This document shows, piece after piece, positions 1-9,218 of a stretch of DNA of 64,000 nt. Position 1 is the first letter of the stretch; each line of letters starts with the position of its first letter. Source of the stretch: CAWBRT01 sp963819175. Lineage in GTDB: Bacteria; Acidobacteriota; Terriglobia; Terriglobales; Acidobacteriaceae. The stretch is taken from positions 124,001 to 188,000 of the forward strand of contig CAWFVJ010000024.1 in NCBI GenBank assembly GCA_963819175.1. The letters are read 5' to 3'. The position numbers and the translations under genes are program-made. The notes beneath the pieces are model-generated. The model was not told where the DNA came from and made no database searches. It worked only from the letters and a program-made list of their open reading frames with translations.

Positions 1-452
1 TCGGGCAGAGGGCGCGTCCGGGCGTTCATTTTGCCGCCCTCGACCCGGGGATCGATGTAAGTCCCCAGCCCTACCTTGCTCATCTTGCCCGGCAGTCCGC
101 AAGCCATCGAACGATAGAGCTGCGCGATCTGGCCCTGAGGCAGGTTGTAGGCTTCAACTCGATTGGAGCCGATCAACTCCATCCAGCGCGGCGCCAACCC
201 CCAATGGCCGCCGATTATGCGCCTAACCATTCCTTCGTGGCATAGGTGTTGATTGCCGCGGTCGCGATTGCTCTGCCCGGCCGAGTGCACAAAGGTAAGA
301 TCGCGAGGCGTCCCGGAGGCGAGGAAGCTCGACTCCAAGGCCTTCAAAATGCTTTCCGCCGCGCTGACCAGAGTCATGCCAACGGTCGCCACGGTGGCAC
401 CGTCCTTGACCATCGCCGCAGCCTCCGCGGCTTTGACAAATCTAACTGTCAT
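1..452 (-). CDS. Acyl-CoA:carboxylate CoA-transferase, N-terminal part (cut by window edge)
   Basis: The first 150 residues are visible; the gene runs off the left edge. It starts at ATG 452, preceded by the Shine-Dalgarno-like AAGGTGAG. It begins MTVRFVKAAEAAAMVKDGAT and contains the segments GGHWGLAPRWMEL, EAYNLPQGQIAQLYR and KVGLGTYIDPRVEGGK. These are typical of family I CoA-transferases of the propionate/acetate CoA-transferase (Pct, YdiF) group, which move CoA between acetyl- or acyl-CoA and a free short-chain acid in the cytoplasm. The catalytic glutamate lies in the C-terminal half, outside the window. The exact acid substrate cannot be read from this part. Family assignment is firm, subfamily moderate. 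Confidence 0.85.
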   Translation of the reverse strand, partial: MTVRFVKAAEAAAMVKDGATVATVGMTLVSAAESILKALESSFLASGTPRDLTFVHSAGQSNRDRGNQHLCHEGMVRRIIGGHWGLAPRWMELIGSNRVEAYNLPQGQIAQLYRSMACGLPGKMSKVGLGTYIDPRVEGGKMNARTRPLP

Positions 453-552
453 CAAGCTCACCTTAAGACCGTAGATTCTCGAATACCGTCGCAATATCCG
501 GCTGCCGCCGTACTCGCGCTAGTGTAGTGCGAAATCGAGCAAACTTAAGAGA

Positions 553-745
553 GATGTCATTCTGAGCCGCAGCGCCCAACGCCCGTCGCCGGAGCAGCCA
601 AGCTGCGTACCCGACATCGCGTTTGGCAAGCAAATCGTTATTCAGGCGGAGGCGAAGAATCCATGTATTTCGACGCAACAAAAATGCATAGATGCTCCTC
701 CACGAACGGCAAGGGCGCGCGGGGACCGCTTCGCTCAGGATGACA
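553..745. repeat. Dispersed palindromic element, copy 1 (family A)
   Basis: The gap from 453 to 801 holds no gene that I can support. It carries an imperfect inverted repeat that opens with GTCATTCTGAGCC at 553 and closes with GCTCAGGATGAC ending at 744. Inside is a second inverted pair, AATCCATGTATTT and AAAATGCATAGATG. The same outer and inner words recur at 7021-7135, 13938-14111 and 16112-16293, so this looks like a repeated intergenic element that can fold into a long hairpin. Confidence 0.6.
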
Positions 746-801
746 CCCCAAAGAGGGATCAGGCCCCTTTCGAGTAACCGCCATTTGTGTGACCTACTGC
801 T

Positions 802-2064
802 TTAGCTCTCAAACAACACGATATTGTTGCGCGTTACCAGGACCGTTGACTTCGGGGAAAGCCGGTCGCCGATTCGTGCGGCCGGCAGCTCCACTTCTTC
901 ACTGCCGTGATTGGCAATTCCGCGGGCAATTTCGCGGCCTTCCGGGTCGGCGATGCTGATCACGTCCATGGCCTTGAAGCGGCGCTCCACTTTCACAACG
1001 CCTGACCACAAGAGGCTGGCCTTGCCGTGGAGAATGGCGTCGCGGGCGCCGGCGTTGACCACGATTCGCCCACTGACGTCGGCCGCATAGGCGATCCAGC
1101 GCCGTTTGGCCGGCATACGCGTTGCCGGGATGAAGGCCGTGCCGATGTTCTCGCCCCGGAAAATGCGCTCCACAATGTCGGGCTTGCTGCCGTTGGCGAT
1201 GATGGTGATGCCGCCGGCGCGGGTGGCAATCTCAGCAGCCTCAAGCTTGGTCAGCATGCCGCCGCGTCCGCCCTGCGAAGGGCCACGGGCCAAGGCCATG
1301 ATCTCGGACGTAATCTCCTTCACCAGCGGAATCGGCAGTCCGGGCGATTCGGCGGAATCTTCAACGTTCTTCCCGGGGAGCCGCAGCAATCCTTCTACGT
1401 TACTGAGCAGGATGAGCGCCTGGGCATCGACCCGGCTCGCCACCAGCGCTGCCAGGCGGTCGTTGTCGCTGAAGATCCGAATCCGGCTCCCCTTCACCTC
1501 GTATTCCAGCTCGGCCGTCGAAACCGTATCGTTCTCATTGACGATCGGCACCACGCCAAGTTTCAGCAGCTTCTCCATCGTATGACGAAGGTTCGATGAC
1601 CGGCGCCGGTCCATGAAATCGTCTTCGGTCAGCAATACCTGCGCGATATTGACTCCGTGAGGATGAAACAGCTGCTCGTAGGCATGCATGAGTTGTGCCT
1701 GTCCGACGGCGGCGCAGGCCTGCTTGGTCACGAGGTCCTGGGTCCGTGTACGGTGCAGCGCCAGAACGCCTCGACCGAGGCCGACCGCACCGGAGGAGAC
1801 GAGGATGATCTGTATGCCGGCCTGTTTCAACTTGGCGAAAGAAGCGACCAGCGGCTCCAGCCGAGAGACACAAAGACTTCCTTCGGATTCGGCGACGACG
1901 TTGGTTCCGAGTTTGAAGACGATGCGGCGCGCACTGCGCAACAGTGTAGCGCGCTCATCCCTGGCGGAATCGCCCGCAGCCGGGGTCGACTTCTCGGGCT
2001 GCTGAAAAACAGATTTCGGGCAGTTCGAAGACACAGCCCGTGGCGTAACGAGTTTATGCTGCAT
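802..2064 (-). CDS. proB: Glutamate 5-kinase
   Basis: Phosphorylates L-glutamate to gamma-glutamyl phosphate, the first step of proline synthesis. The amino-acid-kinase domain shows FKLGTNVV, the SSGAVGLGRG loop, VNENDTVS, SDNDRLAALVA and GGRGGMLTKLEAA. A C-terminal PUA domain follows from about 110 residues before the end (SGVVKVERRFKAMDVI, then ARGIANHGSEEV), as in full-length bacterial ProB. The start is uncertain: the ATG at 2064 gives 420 residues and about 40 residues before the kinase core, longer than the usual 370-380; an in-frame GTG at 2139 gives 445. No start has a good ribosome site. proA is not beside it, and the gene is divergent from the dehydratase at 2292. Confidence 0.92.
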   Translation of the reverse strand: MQHKLVTPRAVSSNCPKSVFQQPEKSTPAAGDSARDERATLLRSARRIVFKLGTNVVAESEGSLCVSRLEPLVASFAKLKQAGIQIILVSSGAVGLGRGVLALHRTRTQDLVTKQACAAVGQAQLMHAYEQLFHPHGVNIAQVLLTEDDFMDRRRSSNLRHTMEKLLKLGVVPIVNENDTVSTAELEYEVKGSRIRIFSDNDRLAALVASRVDAQALILLSNVEGLLRLPGKNVEDSAESPGLPIPLVKEITSEIMALARGPSQGGRGGMLTKLEAAEIATRAGGITIIANGSKPDIVERIFRGENIGTAFIPATRMPAKRRWIAYAADVSGRIVVNAGARDAILHGKASLLWSGVVKVERRFKAMDVISIADPEGREIARGIANHGSEEVELPAARIGDRLSPKSTVLVTRNNIVLFES

Positions 2065-2291
2065 ACATTCCGTAGCGCCTCGCTCGTTGCTTCGGCGCGT
2101 TTTTCGGCAGCCTGTTCTGCCCGCCGAATCTACCTGCACTCATAGACTTGCCAATCCCTGAAGTGTCGATGGAAGGTCCAGTGTACAACAGGTCTGAAGC
2201 GGGGCCATTGCTGGCAGCCGTGACAGTTGATACTGTATGGGCACCGGGTCATCGAGCGGCCGCCGGCAACAATGGTTATGCGGGAGGGACT

Positions 2292-3857
2292 ATGTCCAAC
2301 GAAGTAGCAATCACGCCAGAGATGATTGGCCGAGCGGGCCAGCCTCCTCTTGTTTTGTGCCTCAATCCTAAGGACGATGTTCTCATTACGCTTCGGGACA
2401 TCGCTCCCGGAACCGCGCTACCTACGCCCAGCTCCGGCGAAGTCGTCGCCACGGCGCAGATTCCGGCTGGTCACAAGGTGGCTGTGCGGCGGATTGCCGA
2501 TGGCAGCCCAGTGCGGCGTTACAACCAGATCATTGGCTTTGCCTCGCGGCAGATCTCTCCGGGCGACCACGTTCACGTACACAATCTGGCGATGGGCAGC
2601 TTCGAGCGCGATTACGCTTTCTGTGCCGATGCCCGGCCACCGCGCCAGCCGTCAACCCGGTTGACGTTCGATGGCATCGTCCGGCCGGATGGACGGGTGG
2701 CGACACGAAACTACATAGGCGTGATCAGCAGCGTAAACTGTTCCGCAAACGTCTGCCGCGGCATCGCCAATGCATTTCAGGGCGCGGCGCTGGAAGCCTA
2801 TCCCAACGTCGACGGCGTAGTGTCGATCACGCACAAGACCGGTTGCGCCTTGTCTCCCGAGGGCAGTGAACTGGTGCAGCGCGTGATGGCCGGCTACATT
2901 CGTCATGTCAACTTCGCGGCGGTGCTGTTCATCGGCTTGGGCTGCGAGACCATCCAGATTGCGCCCCTGATGGAAGCTGAAAAATTAAAGGATTCAGCGC
3001 GACTGCGCGCCTTCACTGTCCAAGACACGGGAGGCACCCGAGCCACCATCGAGCGGGGTGTTGCGCTGCTGCGGGAAATGCTTCCCGAGGCTAATCGCGT
3101 ATCGCGACAGGCGGTGCCGCTCAGCCATTTGACGCTCGCCCTGCAGTGCGGCGGCTCCGACGGCTATTCCGGAATCTCCGCCAACCCGGCGCTCGGTGTC
3201 GCCGTGGACCTGCTGGTGGAACAAGGCGGTGCGGCCATCCTGAGCGAGACCCCAGAAATTTATGGTGCCGAACACTTGCTAACGCGGCGTGCTGTTTCCC
3301 GCGAAGTTGGGGAGAAACTGATCGAGCGCATCCACTGGTGGGAGCAGTACACGGCCCGGCTTGGCGGCGAGATGGACAACAATCCCTCGCCCGGCAATAA
3401 GGCCGGAGGTCTGACCACGATCCTGGAAAAATCGCTGGGTGCGGTGGCAAAGGGCGGCAGCAGCAACCTGGCCGACGTCGTCGAGTACGCACAACCGGTC
3501 ACCTCGCGCGGCTTGGTCTTTATGGATACGCCGGGCTATGACCCGGTTTCCGCCACCGGACAGGTTGCGGGCGGGGCGAACCTCATCTGCTTCACCACCG
3601 GGCGCGGCTCCGTCTACGGATGCAAGCCTTCGCCATCGGTCAAACTGGCCACGAACTCGACCATGTACCGCCGCATGGCCGAGGACATGGACTTTAATTG
3701 CGGTGAGATTCTCGATGGCGGCATGTCAGTGCAGCAAGCGGGCGAGCAGGTGTTCCAAATGCTCATCGAGACCGCCTCGGGAAAACGCAGCAAGAGCGAG
3801 CTGAACGGCGTCGGCGAAGACGAGTTCGCCCCCTGGGTGCTGGGGCCGACGATGTAA
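2292..3857 (+). CDS. UxaA-family altronate/galactarate dehydratase
   Basis: A 521-residue protein of the D-galactarate dehydratase/altronate hydrolase family, which removes water from sugar acids to give 2-keto-3-deoxy acids, using iron. The N-terminal part up to about residue 95 is a SAF-type domain (GHKVAVRRIADGSPVRRYNQ, PGDHVHVHNLAMG). The catalytic part carries GVISSVNCSANVC, THKTGCAL, GLGCETIQ, LQCGGSDGYSGISANPALG, ETPEIYGAEHLL and GGANLICFTTGRGS. ATG 2292 was chosen because GGGAGGGA lies just before it; an ATG at 2148 would add 48 residues unlike the family. Whether it acts on altronate, galactarate or another acid is unknown. It is divergent from proB. Confidence 0.88.
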   Translation: MSNEVAITPEMIGRAGQPPLVLCLNPKDDVLITLRDIAPGTALPTPSSGEVVATAQIPAGHKVAVRRIADGSPVRRYNQIIGFASRQISPGDHVHVHNLAMGSFERDYAFCADARPPRQPSTRLTFDGIVRPDGRVATRNYIGVISSVNCSANVCRGIANAFQGAALEAYPNVDGVVSITHKTGCALSPEGSELVQRVMAGYIRHVNFAAVLFIGLGCETIQIAPLMEAEKLKDSARLRAFTVQDTGGTRATIERGVALLREMLPEANRVSRQAVPLSHLTLALQCGGSDGYSGISANPALGVAVDLLVEQGGAAILSETPEIYGAEHLLTRRAVSREVGEKLIERIHWWEQYTARLGGEMDNNPSPGNKAGGLTTILEKSLGAVAKGGSSNLADVVEYAQPVTSRGLVFMDTPGYDPVSATGQVAGGANLICFTTGRGSVYGCKPSPSVKLATNSTMYRRMAEDMDFNCGEILDGGMSVQQAGEQVFQMLIETASGKRSKSELNGVGEDEFAPWVLGPTM

Positions 3858-3950
3858 GCGGAAAGCTGTGCGTGCGCTTCTGAAAGTTCAATCGCGGTAA
3901 TCAGGACACGGGGTACAACGTACACTTCAGGCCGCGGCCGTCCGAAAGAA

Positions 3951-3996
3951 CTACCCCAGGTTAGCGCCGAACGACACGGCGCGGAACCTGGGGCAC
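3951..3996. repeat. Short inverted repeat, copy 1 (family B, CCCCAGGTT type)
   Basis: The sequence CTACCCCAGGTTAGCGCCG is followed within 50 bases by its near inverse, CGGCGCGGAACCTGGGGCAC, so the unit forms a hairpin between two convergent genes. Units with the same arms occur at 7332-7370 and 18995-19088. Confidence 0.6.
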
Positions 3997-4026
3997 CCTG
4001 AAAATTTCACCGCATGTGGGATGCAC

Positions 4027-4058
4027 CCCGGGAGGAAGGTATGCTCTTCCTCCCCGGG
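4027..4058 (-). terminator. Hairpin at the 3' end of the lactate permease gene
   Basis: CCCGGGAGGAAG at 4027-4038 pairs with CTTCCTCCCCGGG at 4046-4058, with one bulged base, 8 bases past the permease stop codon. There is no T-run after it on the minus strand, so it may be a weak terminator or a stabiliser of the transcript end. Confidence 0.45.
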
Positions 4059-4065
4059 CGAGCTC

Positions 4066-5961
4066 TTACTTGACAGGAGGCACCGGGATCATCCCAGGAA
4101 AGACATATGCCTGGAGCATGACGATCACACCGACGATGGCTGCCAGTGCAATGGAGTGCCAGAAGACCTTGCGGAAGATCGGCCCCATGGCGTGCGAGCG
4201 TTCGTAGGGGTCTTCGTAACAGGCCGCGCAAGCCACCATGATGGACTGGGCATCAATCATCTTGCCCATAACACCACCCGTCGAGTTCGTTGCAGTAATG
4301 AGGATTTGATTCAAATGAAGCTGTTGGGCGGTGATCCGCTGCAGGCTTCCGAACAGCGCGTTGGAAGCGGTGTCGGAGCCGGTGAGGAAGACGCCCAGCC
4401 AGCCGAGGTAGGCCGAGAAGAAAGGATACATGAAGCCCGCGCTGGTGAAAGCCAGTCCAAGGACCGCATCGGTGCCACAGTAGCGGGTCAGATAGCCGAG
4501 TCCCAGTACCTGGCCGATGACCAGGATGGGGATGGTCATGCGGCGAAGCGTGTATGTCACCGCTTGCTTCCACTGGCCGGGGTTCAACTTCAAAACGAGC
4601 CCGGTGAGGATGGCTGCAAAAACGACTCCGGTGCCGGCGGCGGAGAGCCAGTTAATGACAAATCTGGCAGCCTCCGGCTTTGCGTTCAACGGCGCTACGG
4701 GGGGCACGCGCATCACCAAGTTATGCAATGCGGGCATGTCCCAGTAGGGCAAGGAGAGCGTGCCGCCGAACGCTGAGCCGAGGAAACTTCCGCCGATCTT
4801 GATCGATGAAAAGACGGTATTGAGCTGGGTCTTCCAAATGGGCGTGCCCCAGAGCGCACAGCAAGCGATTAGAATCGCCCACGGAATCCAGGCGTATGCG
4901 GTCTCTGCGAAGCTGTATTTGTACGTCCAGTCCGCGGGTTGTCGCTGTACGGCCGCGCCTGCCTCAGCTCCTGTATCCACACCCCCGGTCGAGGCGAGTG
5001 CCTTGCGCTCGGACCGCAGGAGGAAGCGGGTTTTCGGGTGCCAGACAAAGCGGAGGAAGAGGGCGGTGCAGACCACTGAGAATACACCCGCCACTACATC
5101 GGTCATCAGGTGAAAGGCGGCGGTCTGTGATGCCGCAAACTGCATGATAGCGAACGATACTCCGGAGCAGAGCGTCGCCGGCCACACTTCCCAGGCTTCC
5201 TTCAGTTTGCCTCCCTGCATAAGTACGAAGGTGGTCACCAGCCAGAACGGGATGAGGACGGAGACGAAGGGGAGCTGCCGGCCGGCCATGGAGGAGAGCG
5301 TGAGCTGATCGAGGCCGCTCACTTGGGCAAGCACTACGATCGGGGTGCCGATGGCTCCAAACGCCACCGGGGCCGTGTTGGCGATCAGGTTGAGTACGGC
5401 AGCGTCAAAGGGCGAGAAGCCGAGGCCCACCATGACCGCACCCGCAATCGCCACCGGCGTTCCAAAGCCGGAGGTGCCTTCGATGATCGCGCCGAATGAG
5501 AAGGCAATCAGCAGTACCTGCAGGCGCCGGTCGAAGGAGATGTGAATGATCGATTCCTTGACGATCTCGAACTTGCCGGTGACAACCGTCATGGTGTAGA
5601 GGAACATGGCTCCAAGGACGATCCAGATGATGCCGAGAAAGCCTGAGAGCGACCCGAAGGCAAAGGCGGACAAAGCAGCCGGGAAGGGCATGCGGAAGAC
5701 AAGGCATGAGACGAGAAAAGCTGCGATAACGCCAAAGAAGGCCGCATAGGGTGCGCTGATGCCGAGATGGCGCGCGCCCCGTTTATCGCGATGTGGATGG
5801 AGGGCGATGAAATACAGGAGCGCTACGATCGGGATTGCCGCTACGATCGTGGAAAGAGCAACATTGCCCAAAGGATTGTAGTTTTGATGGTATATCTCGC
5901 CGCTGGCGAAAAGCGGCCGTGCAGTAAGAATAACTCCCATCGTGGTCAAGAGCTTTTTCAT
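4066..5961 (-). CDS. lldP: L-lactate permease family transporter (LctP/LldP)
   Basis: A 631-residue inner-membrane proton symporter for lactate or glycolate. It has many membrane segments and the family signature around residues 145-215 (FSFGAIIEGTSGFGTPVA, LNLIANTAPVAFGAIGTPI), plus a C-terminal block with TGSDTASNALFGSLQ and ATNSTGGVMGKM. Length is slightly above the usual 550-ish because of the N-terminal leader and a hydrophilic middle loop near residues 330-345. ATG 5961 is preceded by AGGAGGAG at good spacing. The gene is divergent from a FadR-type regulator, an arrangement common for lactate permeases, and a candidate operator and promoter lie between them. Confidence 0.92.
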   Translation of the reverse strand: MKKLLTTMGVILTARPLFASGEIYHQNYNPLGNVALSTIVAAIPIVALLYFIALHPHRDKRGARHLGISAPYAAFFGVIAAFLVSCLVFRMPFPAALSAFAFGSLSGFLGIIWIVLGAMFLYTMTVVTGKFEIVKESIIHISFDRRLQVLLIAFSFGAIIEGTSGFGTPVAIAGAVMVGLGFSPFDAAVLNLIANTAPVAFGAIGTPIVVLAQVSGLDQLTLSSMAGRQLPFVSVLIPFWLVTTFVLMQGGKLKEAWEVWPATLCSGVSFAIMQFAASQTAAFHLMTDVVAGVFSVVCTALFLRFVWHPKTRFLLRSERKALASTGGVDTGAEAGAAVQRQPADWTYKYSFAETAYAWIPWAILIACCALWGTPIWKTQLNTVFSSIKIGGSFLGSAFGGTLSLPYWDMPALHNLVMRVPPVAPLNAKPEAARFVINWLSAAGTGVVFAAILTGLVLKLNPGQWKQAVTYTLRRMTIPILVIGQVLGLGYLTRYCGTDAVLGLAFTSAGFMYPFFSAYLGWLGVFLTGSDTASNALFGSLQRITAQQLHLNQILITATNSTGGVMGKMIDAQSIMVACAACYEDPYERSHAMGPIFRKVFWHSIALAAIVGVIVMLQAYVFPGMIPVPPVK

Positions 5962-6010
5962 GCCACTCCTCCTAACTCCCCATCTGTCCCAAGAATTTTG
6001 GATAGCGATT

Positions 6011-6040
6011 CTTGTACACCGGATTGACTGCTTACGTCAA
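6011..6040 (-). promoter_or_regulatory. Candidate promoter of the lactate permease gene
   Basis: On the minus strand a -35 box TTGACG (6035-6040) and a -10 box TACAAG (6011-6016) are separated by 18 bases, about 50 bases before the permease start codon. The -35 match is good and the -10 match is fair. Confidence 0.4.
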
Positions 6041-6052
6041 GCAGATTATCAT

Positions 6053-6065
6053 CTTGTCTGATAAG
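6053..6065. promoter_or_regulatory. Candidate FadR/GntR operator
   Basis: CTTGTCTGATAAG is a 13-base near-palindrome (CTTGTC, central T, GATAAG; one asymmetric pair) of the TNGTCNGACNA form used by many FadR-subfamily GntR regulators. It lies in the divergent region, 12 bases upstream of the proposed -35 box of the permease gene and 112 bases before the regulator gene. The regulator encoded at 6177 is the obvious candidate to bind it; this is inference. Confidence 0.45.
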
Positions 6066-6176
6066 TTCGAGGAAACCCAATCCTCAGAGTGAAGCAGGAA
6101 GGCAAGCCGTGGTTGGTGACATGGCAAGCAGTAGCCCGGTTTCGACCTGGCAGGATTTTGCAGGGGGTACGGTCAG

Positions 6177-6908
6177 GTGAACAGTACGAGCACGGCTGGA
6201 TTGACGCCCCCGTCACGCGTCACGTTGAGCGAGCAGGTGACGGTGCAACTTGCGTCTGAATTGACGCGGGGACGCTGGAAGCCCGGCGAGAAGCTTCCTT
6301 CCGAGGCCGAGCTGTGCAAGGCATTCAACGTCGGCAGATCCACTCTGCGCGAAGCGCTGAAATCGCTGGCATTCATAGGTCTGATTCGCATGCGCGCCGG
6401 TGGCGGCAGCTTCGTCTCCGACCAGCCCTCGAAGTATCTTGAGGGGCCGCTGTTCGCCAAAGGCGTGCTGAATAACGAAAAGGACATCACCGATCTCAGC
6501 GAAGCGCGAATCCTGCTGGAGACCGAGGTGGCTGGCTTGTGTGCGCAACGCGCCACCGAGCAGGATTTAGAAGCTCTGAACGAGATTCTGAAACAGATGA
6601 AGACCGCGATCGAGCAGGGCGGGGACGGGTTCCGGCAACTGGATCTCAGCTTCCATTTGGCGATTGCCGTGGGCAGCAAGAACCAGGTCTTGTCCGAGAT
6701 GCTCAGGCACATTCGCGAGGCGCTGCAGGAGTTGATTACGAAAAGCCTGCTGCTGCCCGCGGGCGCGGAAATGGCATACAAGCAGCACCGCGAAATCTTC
6801 GAGGCGCTGAAGCAACACAATTCGGCCCGGGCGCGCAAGGCGATGCGCAGTCATCTGCGGGCCTTCCAGCGCGGCTACAAAGTCCTGTTCCGCATGCCGC
6901 AGCCGTAA
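6177..6908 (+). CDS. GntR-family transcriptional regulator, FadR subfamily
   Basis: A 243-residue repressor-type protein. The N-terminal winged helix spans about residues 15-80 (LSEQVTVQLASELTRGRWKPGEKLPSE, then RSTLREALKSLAFIGLI). A helical FCD ligand domain follows from about residue 95, with metal-site residues in LDLSFHLAIAVGSKN and YKQHREIFEALKQHNSARA. GTG 6177 is used, with a G-rich stretch upstream. It is divergent from the lactate permease gene and resembles the LldR/PdhR type, so it probably controls the permease in response to lactate or a similar acid. The effector is inferred from context. Confidence 0.88.
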   Translation: MNSTSTAGLTPPSRVTLSEQVTVQLASELTRGRWKPGEKLPSEAELCKAFNVGRSTLREALKSLAFIGLIRMRAGGGSFVSDQPSKYLEGPLFAKGVLNNEKDITDLSEARILLETEVAGLCAQRATEQDLEALNEILKQMKTAIEQGGDGFRQLDLSFHLAIAVGSKNQVLSEMLRHIREALQELITKSLLLPAGAEMAYKQHREIFEALKQHNSARARKAMRSHLRAFQRGYKVLFRMPQP

Positions 6909-7020
6909 AGAGATTGACCGTTGTTCCGGCTGAGTTGTGAGAAGTCGTCCTTATCCAATCAATTTTGCGACAATTGCGCTAAGTGCGGCCCTGCTGTTCC
7001 CCGACACAAACTCTGGATTT

Positions 7021-7135
7021 GTCATCGTGAGGAGCGCCATGCAGTTCGGCGCGACGTGACGATCTATGCATTTCACCGACAGCGTTTTGGTAAGGAAACA
7101 AATACATAGACCCCTCGCTACACTCGGGGTGACAC
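7021..7135. repeat. Dispersed palindromic element, copy 2 (family A)
   Basis: The gene-free stretch 6909-7402 holds this unit: GTCATCGTGAGGAGCG opens it, CACTCGGGGTGACACC closes it, and the inner pair is GATCTATGCATTT and AAATACATAGACCCC. A second, more degraded half unit ends near 7236 with CTTCGCTTCGCTCGGGATAAC. I see no gene in the gap. Confidence 0.6.
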
Positions 7136-7331
7136 CTCATAGAGATCGACACCGCCGTAACTACTGGCGGCGATGTACACGTCGAAGCGCCGTTTACGAC
7201 CATAGAGGTCCCTCGACTTCGCTTCGCTCGGGATAACAGCAGCAAATGATACTTGGCTATCGCTATCGACAACAGGTGTTAGCATCACTTACAACAACGG
7301 AACACCCCACTGGATGCCCACCAACAAGCAA

Positions 7332-7370
7332 CTACCCCACGTTGGCCAACAACAGGCGAACGTGGGGCAC
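7332..7370. repeat. Short inverted repeat, copy 2 (family B)
   Basis: CTACCCCACGTTGGCC and GAACGTGGGGCAC form a hairpin with a short loop just past the end of the MmgE/PrpD gene. Its arms differ from copy 1 by a G to C change matched on both sides, so pairing is kept. Confidence 0.55.
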
Positions 7371-7402
7371 CTGCGCATTCTGGAGTCAACAAGGGAACCG
7401 CA

Positions 7403-8918
7403 TTAGACGGTGAGCGATGCAGTCAGTTTGCTCATGTCCGGCGCCTTCTCCAAGGATTTCACCGCTTCGATAATGGCCGTGGTCTTCTGCTTGGGCCACT
7501 TGGCAAATTCAGCGCAGCCGCGGAATTTGTCGGCTACCTCGTCGTAGGACATCGGGTTGGACGGACTGCCCTTGGCCATCGTCGCTTTTCCCGAGATGAC
7601 CTTGCCGTTCTTCAGATGAATTCTGAGAATGCTGGTCATCTTGGCGAAGCCGGCGGCTTCCGCCTCCGGGTCCACGTAGAAGTTCACTCGCTTGATCCAC
7701 TCCTGCACGTCCGGGCCGATTCACCGTTTCCTCGGTGAACTGGGCCAGTCCGGCTTTACGCTCCAACAGCAGAATGGCCAGGGCGAATTCCATGCTGAAC
7801 TTGGCCTGCAAAGCGGTGGTCGGATGATGATGCAGCAGCGTCGTGGTCATCTTCGAATTGGCGCCGCAATCGATCTTCTCGACGTCGGCGGGCTTCACGT
7901 CGTTCTGCTTGACCATGTTTAAGAATTCCCACATGGCGGGGTGATTCAACGATCCGCAGGGGTACGGCTTGATGGAAATTCCCGGTGACATGAATGTCCA
8001 GGGCTTGCCGAGTTTGTTCATGATGGAGTTGTTGTCGTATCCGCCTCCGGCGGCGTTGAACCATCCGAATTGCGCCTCAAGAATGTTGGGCGCGGCGGTC
8101 CAGCCGAGGGCTGCCAGATCGGCGGCGACGGTTCCGTTTTCAGCGGCGTGCCCGGCCTGGAAGGGCTTGGTCATGGAGCCGAAGTTTTCGCGCAGCCCTG
8201 CGGCCTCGGCGCCGACCACGCCAAGCGCGTACGCCGTCTGCTGCGCGTTGAGGCCGCGCATCTTGGCGCAGCCCACGGCGCTGCCAAACGATCCGGAGGT
8301 GCCAGTGGAATGAAAGCCGTCGCCGTAATGGCGCGGATTGATCGCCTCGGCGATTTTGCATTCCACTTCGACCCCGACGTTATAGGCGAGCAGCAGGTCT
8401 TTTCCTGAGCGGCGCCCAAGTTCACTGAGCGCAAAGACCGGCGGCAGCACCGGAACCGTGGGATGGGTGAGCAATCCGTAGACGCGGTCTTTGGCGACGG
8501 CAAGTTGCGTGTCGTCGAAATCATCGGCGTGAATCCAGACGCCATTGGCAAACGAGGTAAATCGCGCCGCGGACTTCAGGTTGGTTCCGATAACGCTGGC
8601 CTTGCCGTTGGAGCCGAGCGACTTTACATACTCCAGCACCGCGTGGCGATGCTCGGAAACCGATCCGGCCAACGCCAGGCCGAAGCCATCGAGGATGGAC
8701 TTCTTGCCGAGTTCGAGGACCTCGGGAGGAATGTCATCGTACTTGGTGTTCACGATGAACTCGCAGACATACCGGGTGAGGCCGGGCGCGCCGGCTTTCG
8801 GAACCGACGCCGCGGGCTTTGCCGCTACCTGAGCTTGCGCCTTACCCATCGCTCCCCCATTAGAAATCGCCAGACCAGCTACTGCCAGTGAGGCTTTGCA
8901 GAAATCACGCCGTATCAT
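7403..8918 (-). pseudogene. MmgE/PrpD family protein, Tat-exported, with one frameshift
   Basis: The gene reads from ATG 8918 (MIRRDFCKASLAVAGLAIS, a twin-arginine signal peptide; GGGAG upstream) through a clear MmgE/PrpD domain (HADDFDDTQLA, NPRHYGDGFHSTGTSGSFGSA, PFQAGHAAENG, KPYPCGSLNHPA). After ETVN, near 7715-7722, the frame changes by one extra base and the family C-terminus continues (PDVQEWIKRVNFYVDPEAE, ending at 7403). The family includes 2-methylcitrate dehydratase and cis-aconitate decarboxylase; this member's substrate is unknown, and export by Tat is unusual. The frameshift could be real or an assembly error, because both halves are otherwise intact. Confidence 0.8.
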
Positions 8919-9183
8919 TCGAACTCCCTTCCAGTAATCGAGGTTGTAACCGATTGCGGCCGCTGCGGGTGTCCCGAAGTTTGAGGCGCTCACTCAGAAT
9001 GACACTTCAAAGGTGCGAACTTCCGGGACGAGACACCAAGCCAGCTTCGCAACCTCTATAAATCGTATGTTCAGGACTATCCCCGGTGCGGCTCTGCACT
9101 GTCAAGGCATTTGTCAGGCGGACGCGCCGCGACCCAGATGGAAGCAAAACATTGCATGCGATCGTAAGCTGCTAGTGAGATAC

Positions 9184-9199
9184 TTGGTGGCCATACCAA
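9184..9199. promoter_or_regulatory. Possible operator upstream of the FAH-family gene
   Basis: TTGGT at 9184-9188 and ACCAA at 9195-9199 form an inverted repeat with a 6-base centre, 20 bases before the start codon. The half sites resemble GntR/FadR-type TGGT-ACCA sites, but the spacing is wider than usual, so this is weak. The rest of the gap 8919-9218 holds only a family-A repeat fragment (CTCAGAATGACACTTC near 8993-9008). Confidence 0.25.
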
Positions 9200-9218
9200 T
9201 TGCAAGAGGAGAATTCAG

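Noticed and set aside
2223..2236. ACAGT-TGAT-ACTGT as an operator upstream of the altronate-dehydratase-like gene
   Set aside because: A 5-base inverted repeat of this type is expected by chance in a region of this size, and no regulator or second copy supports it.
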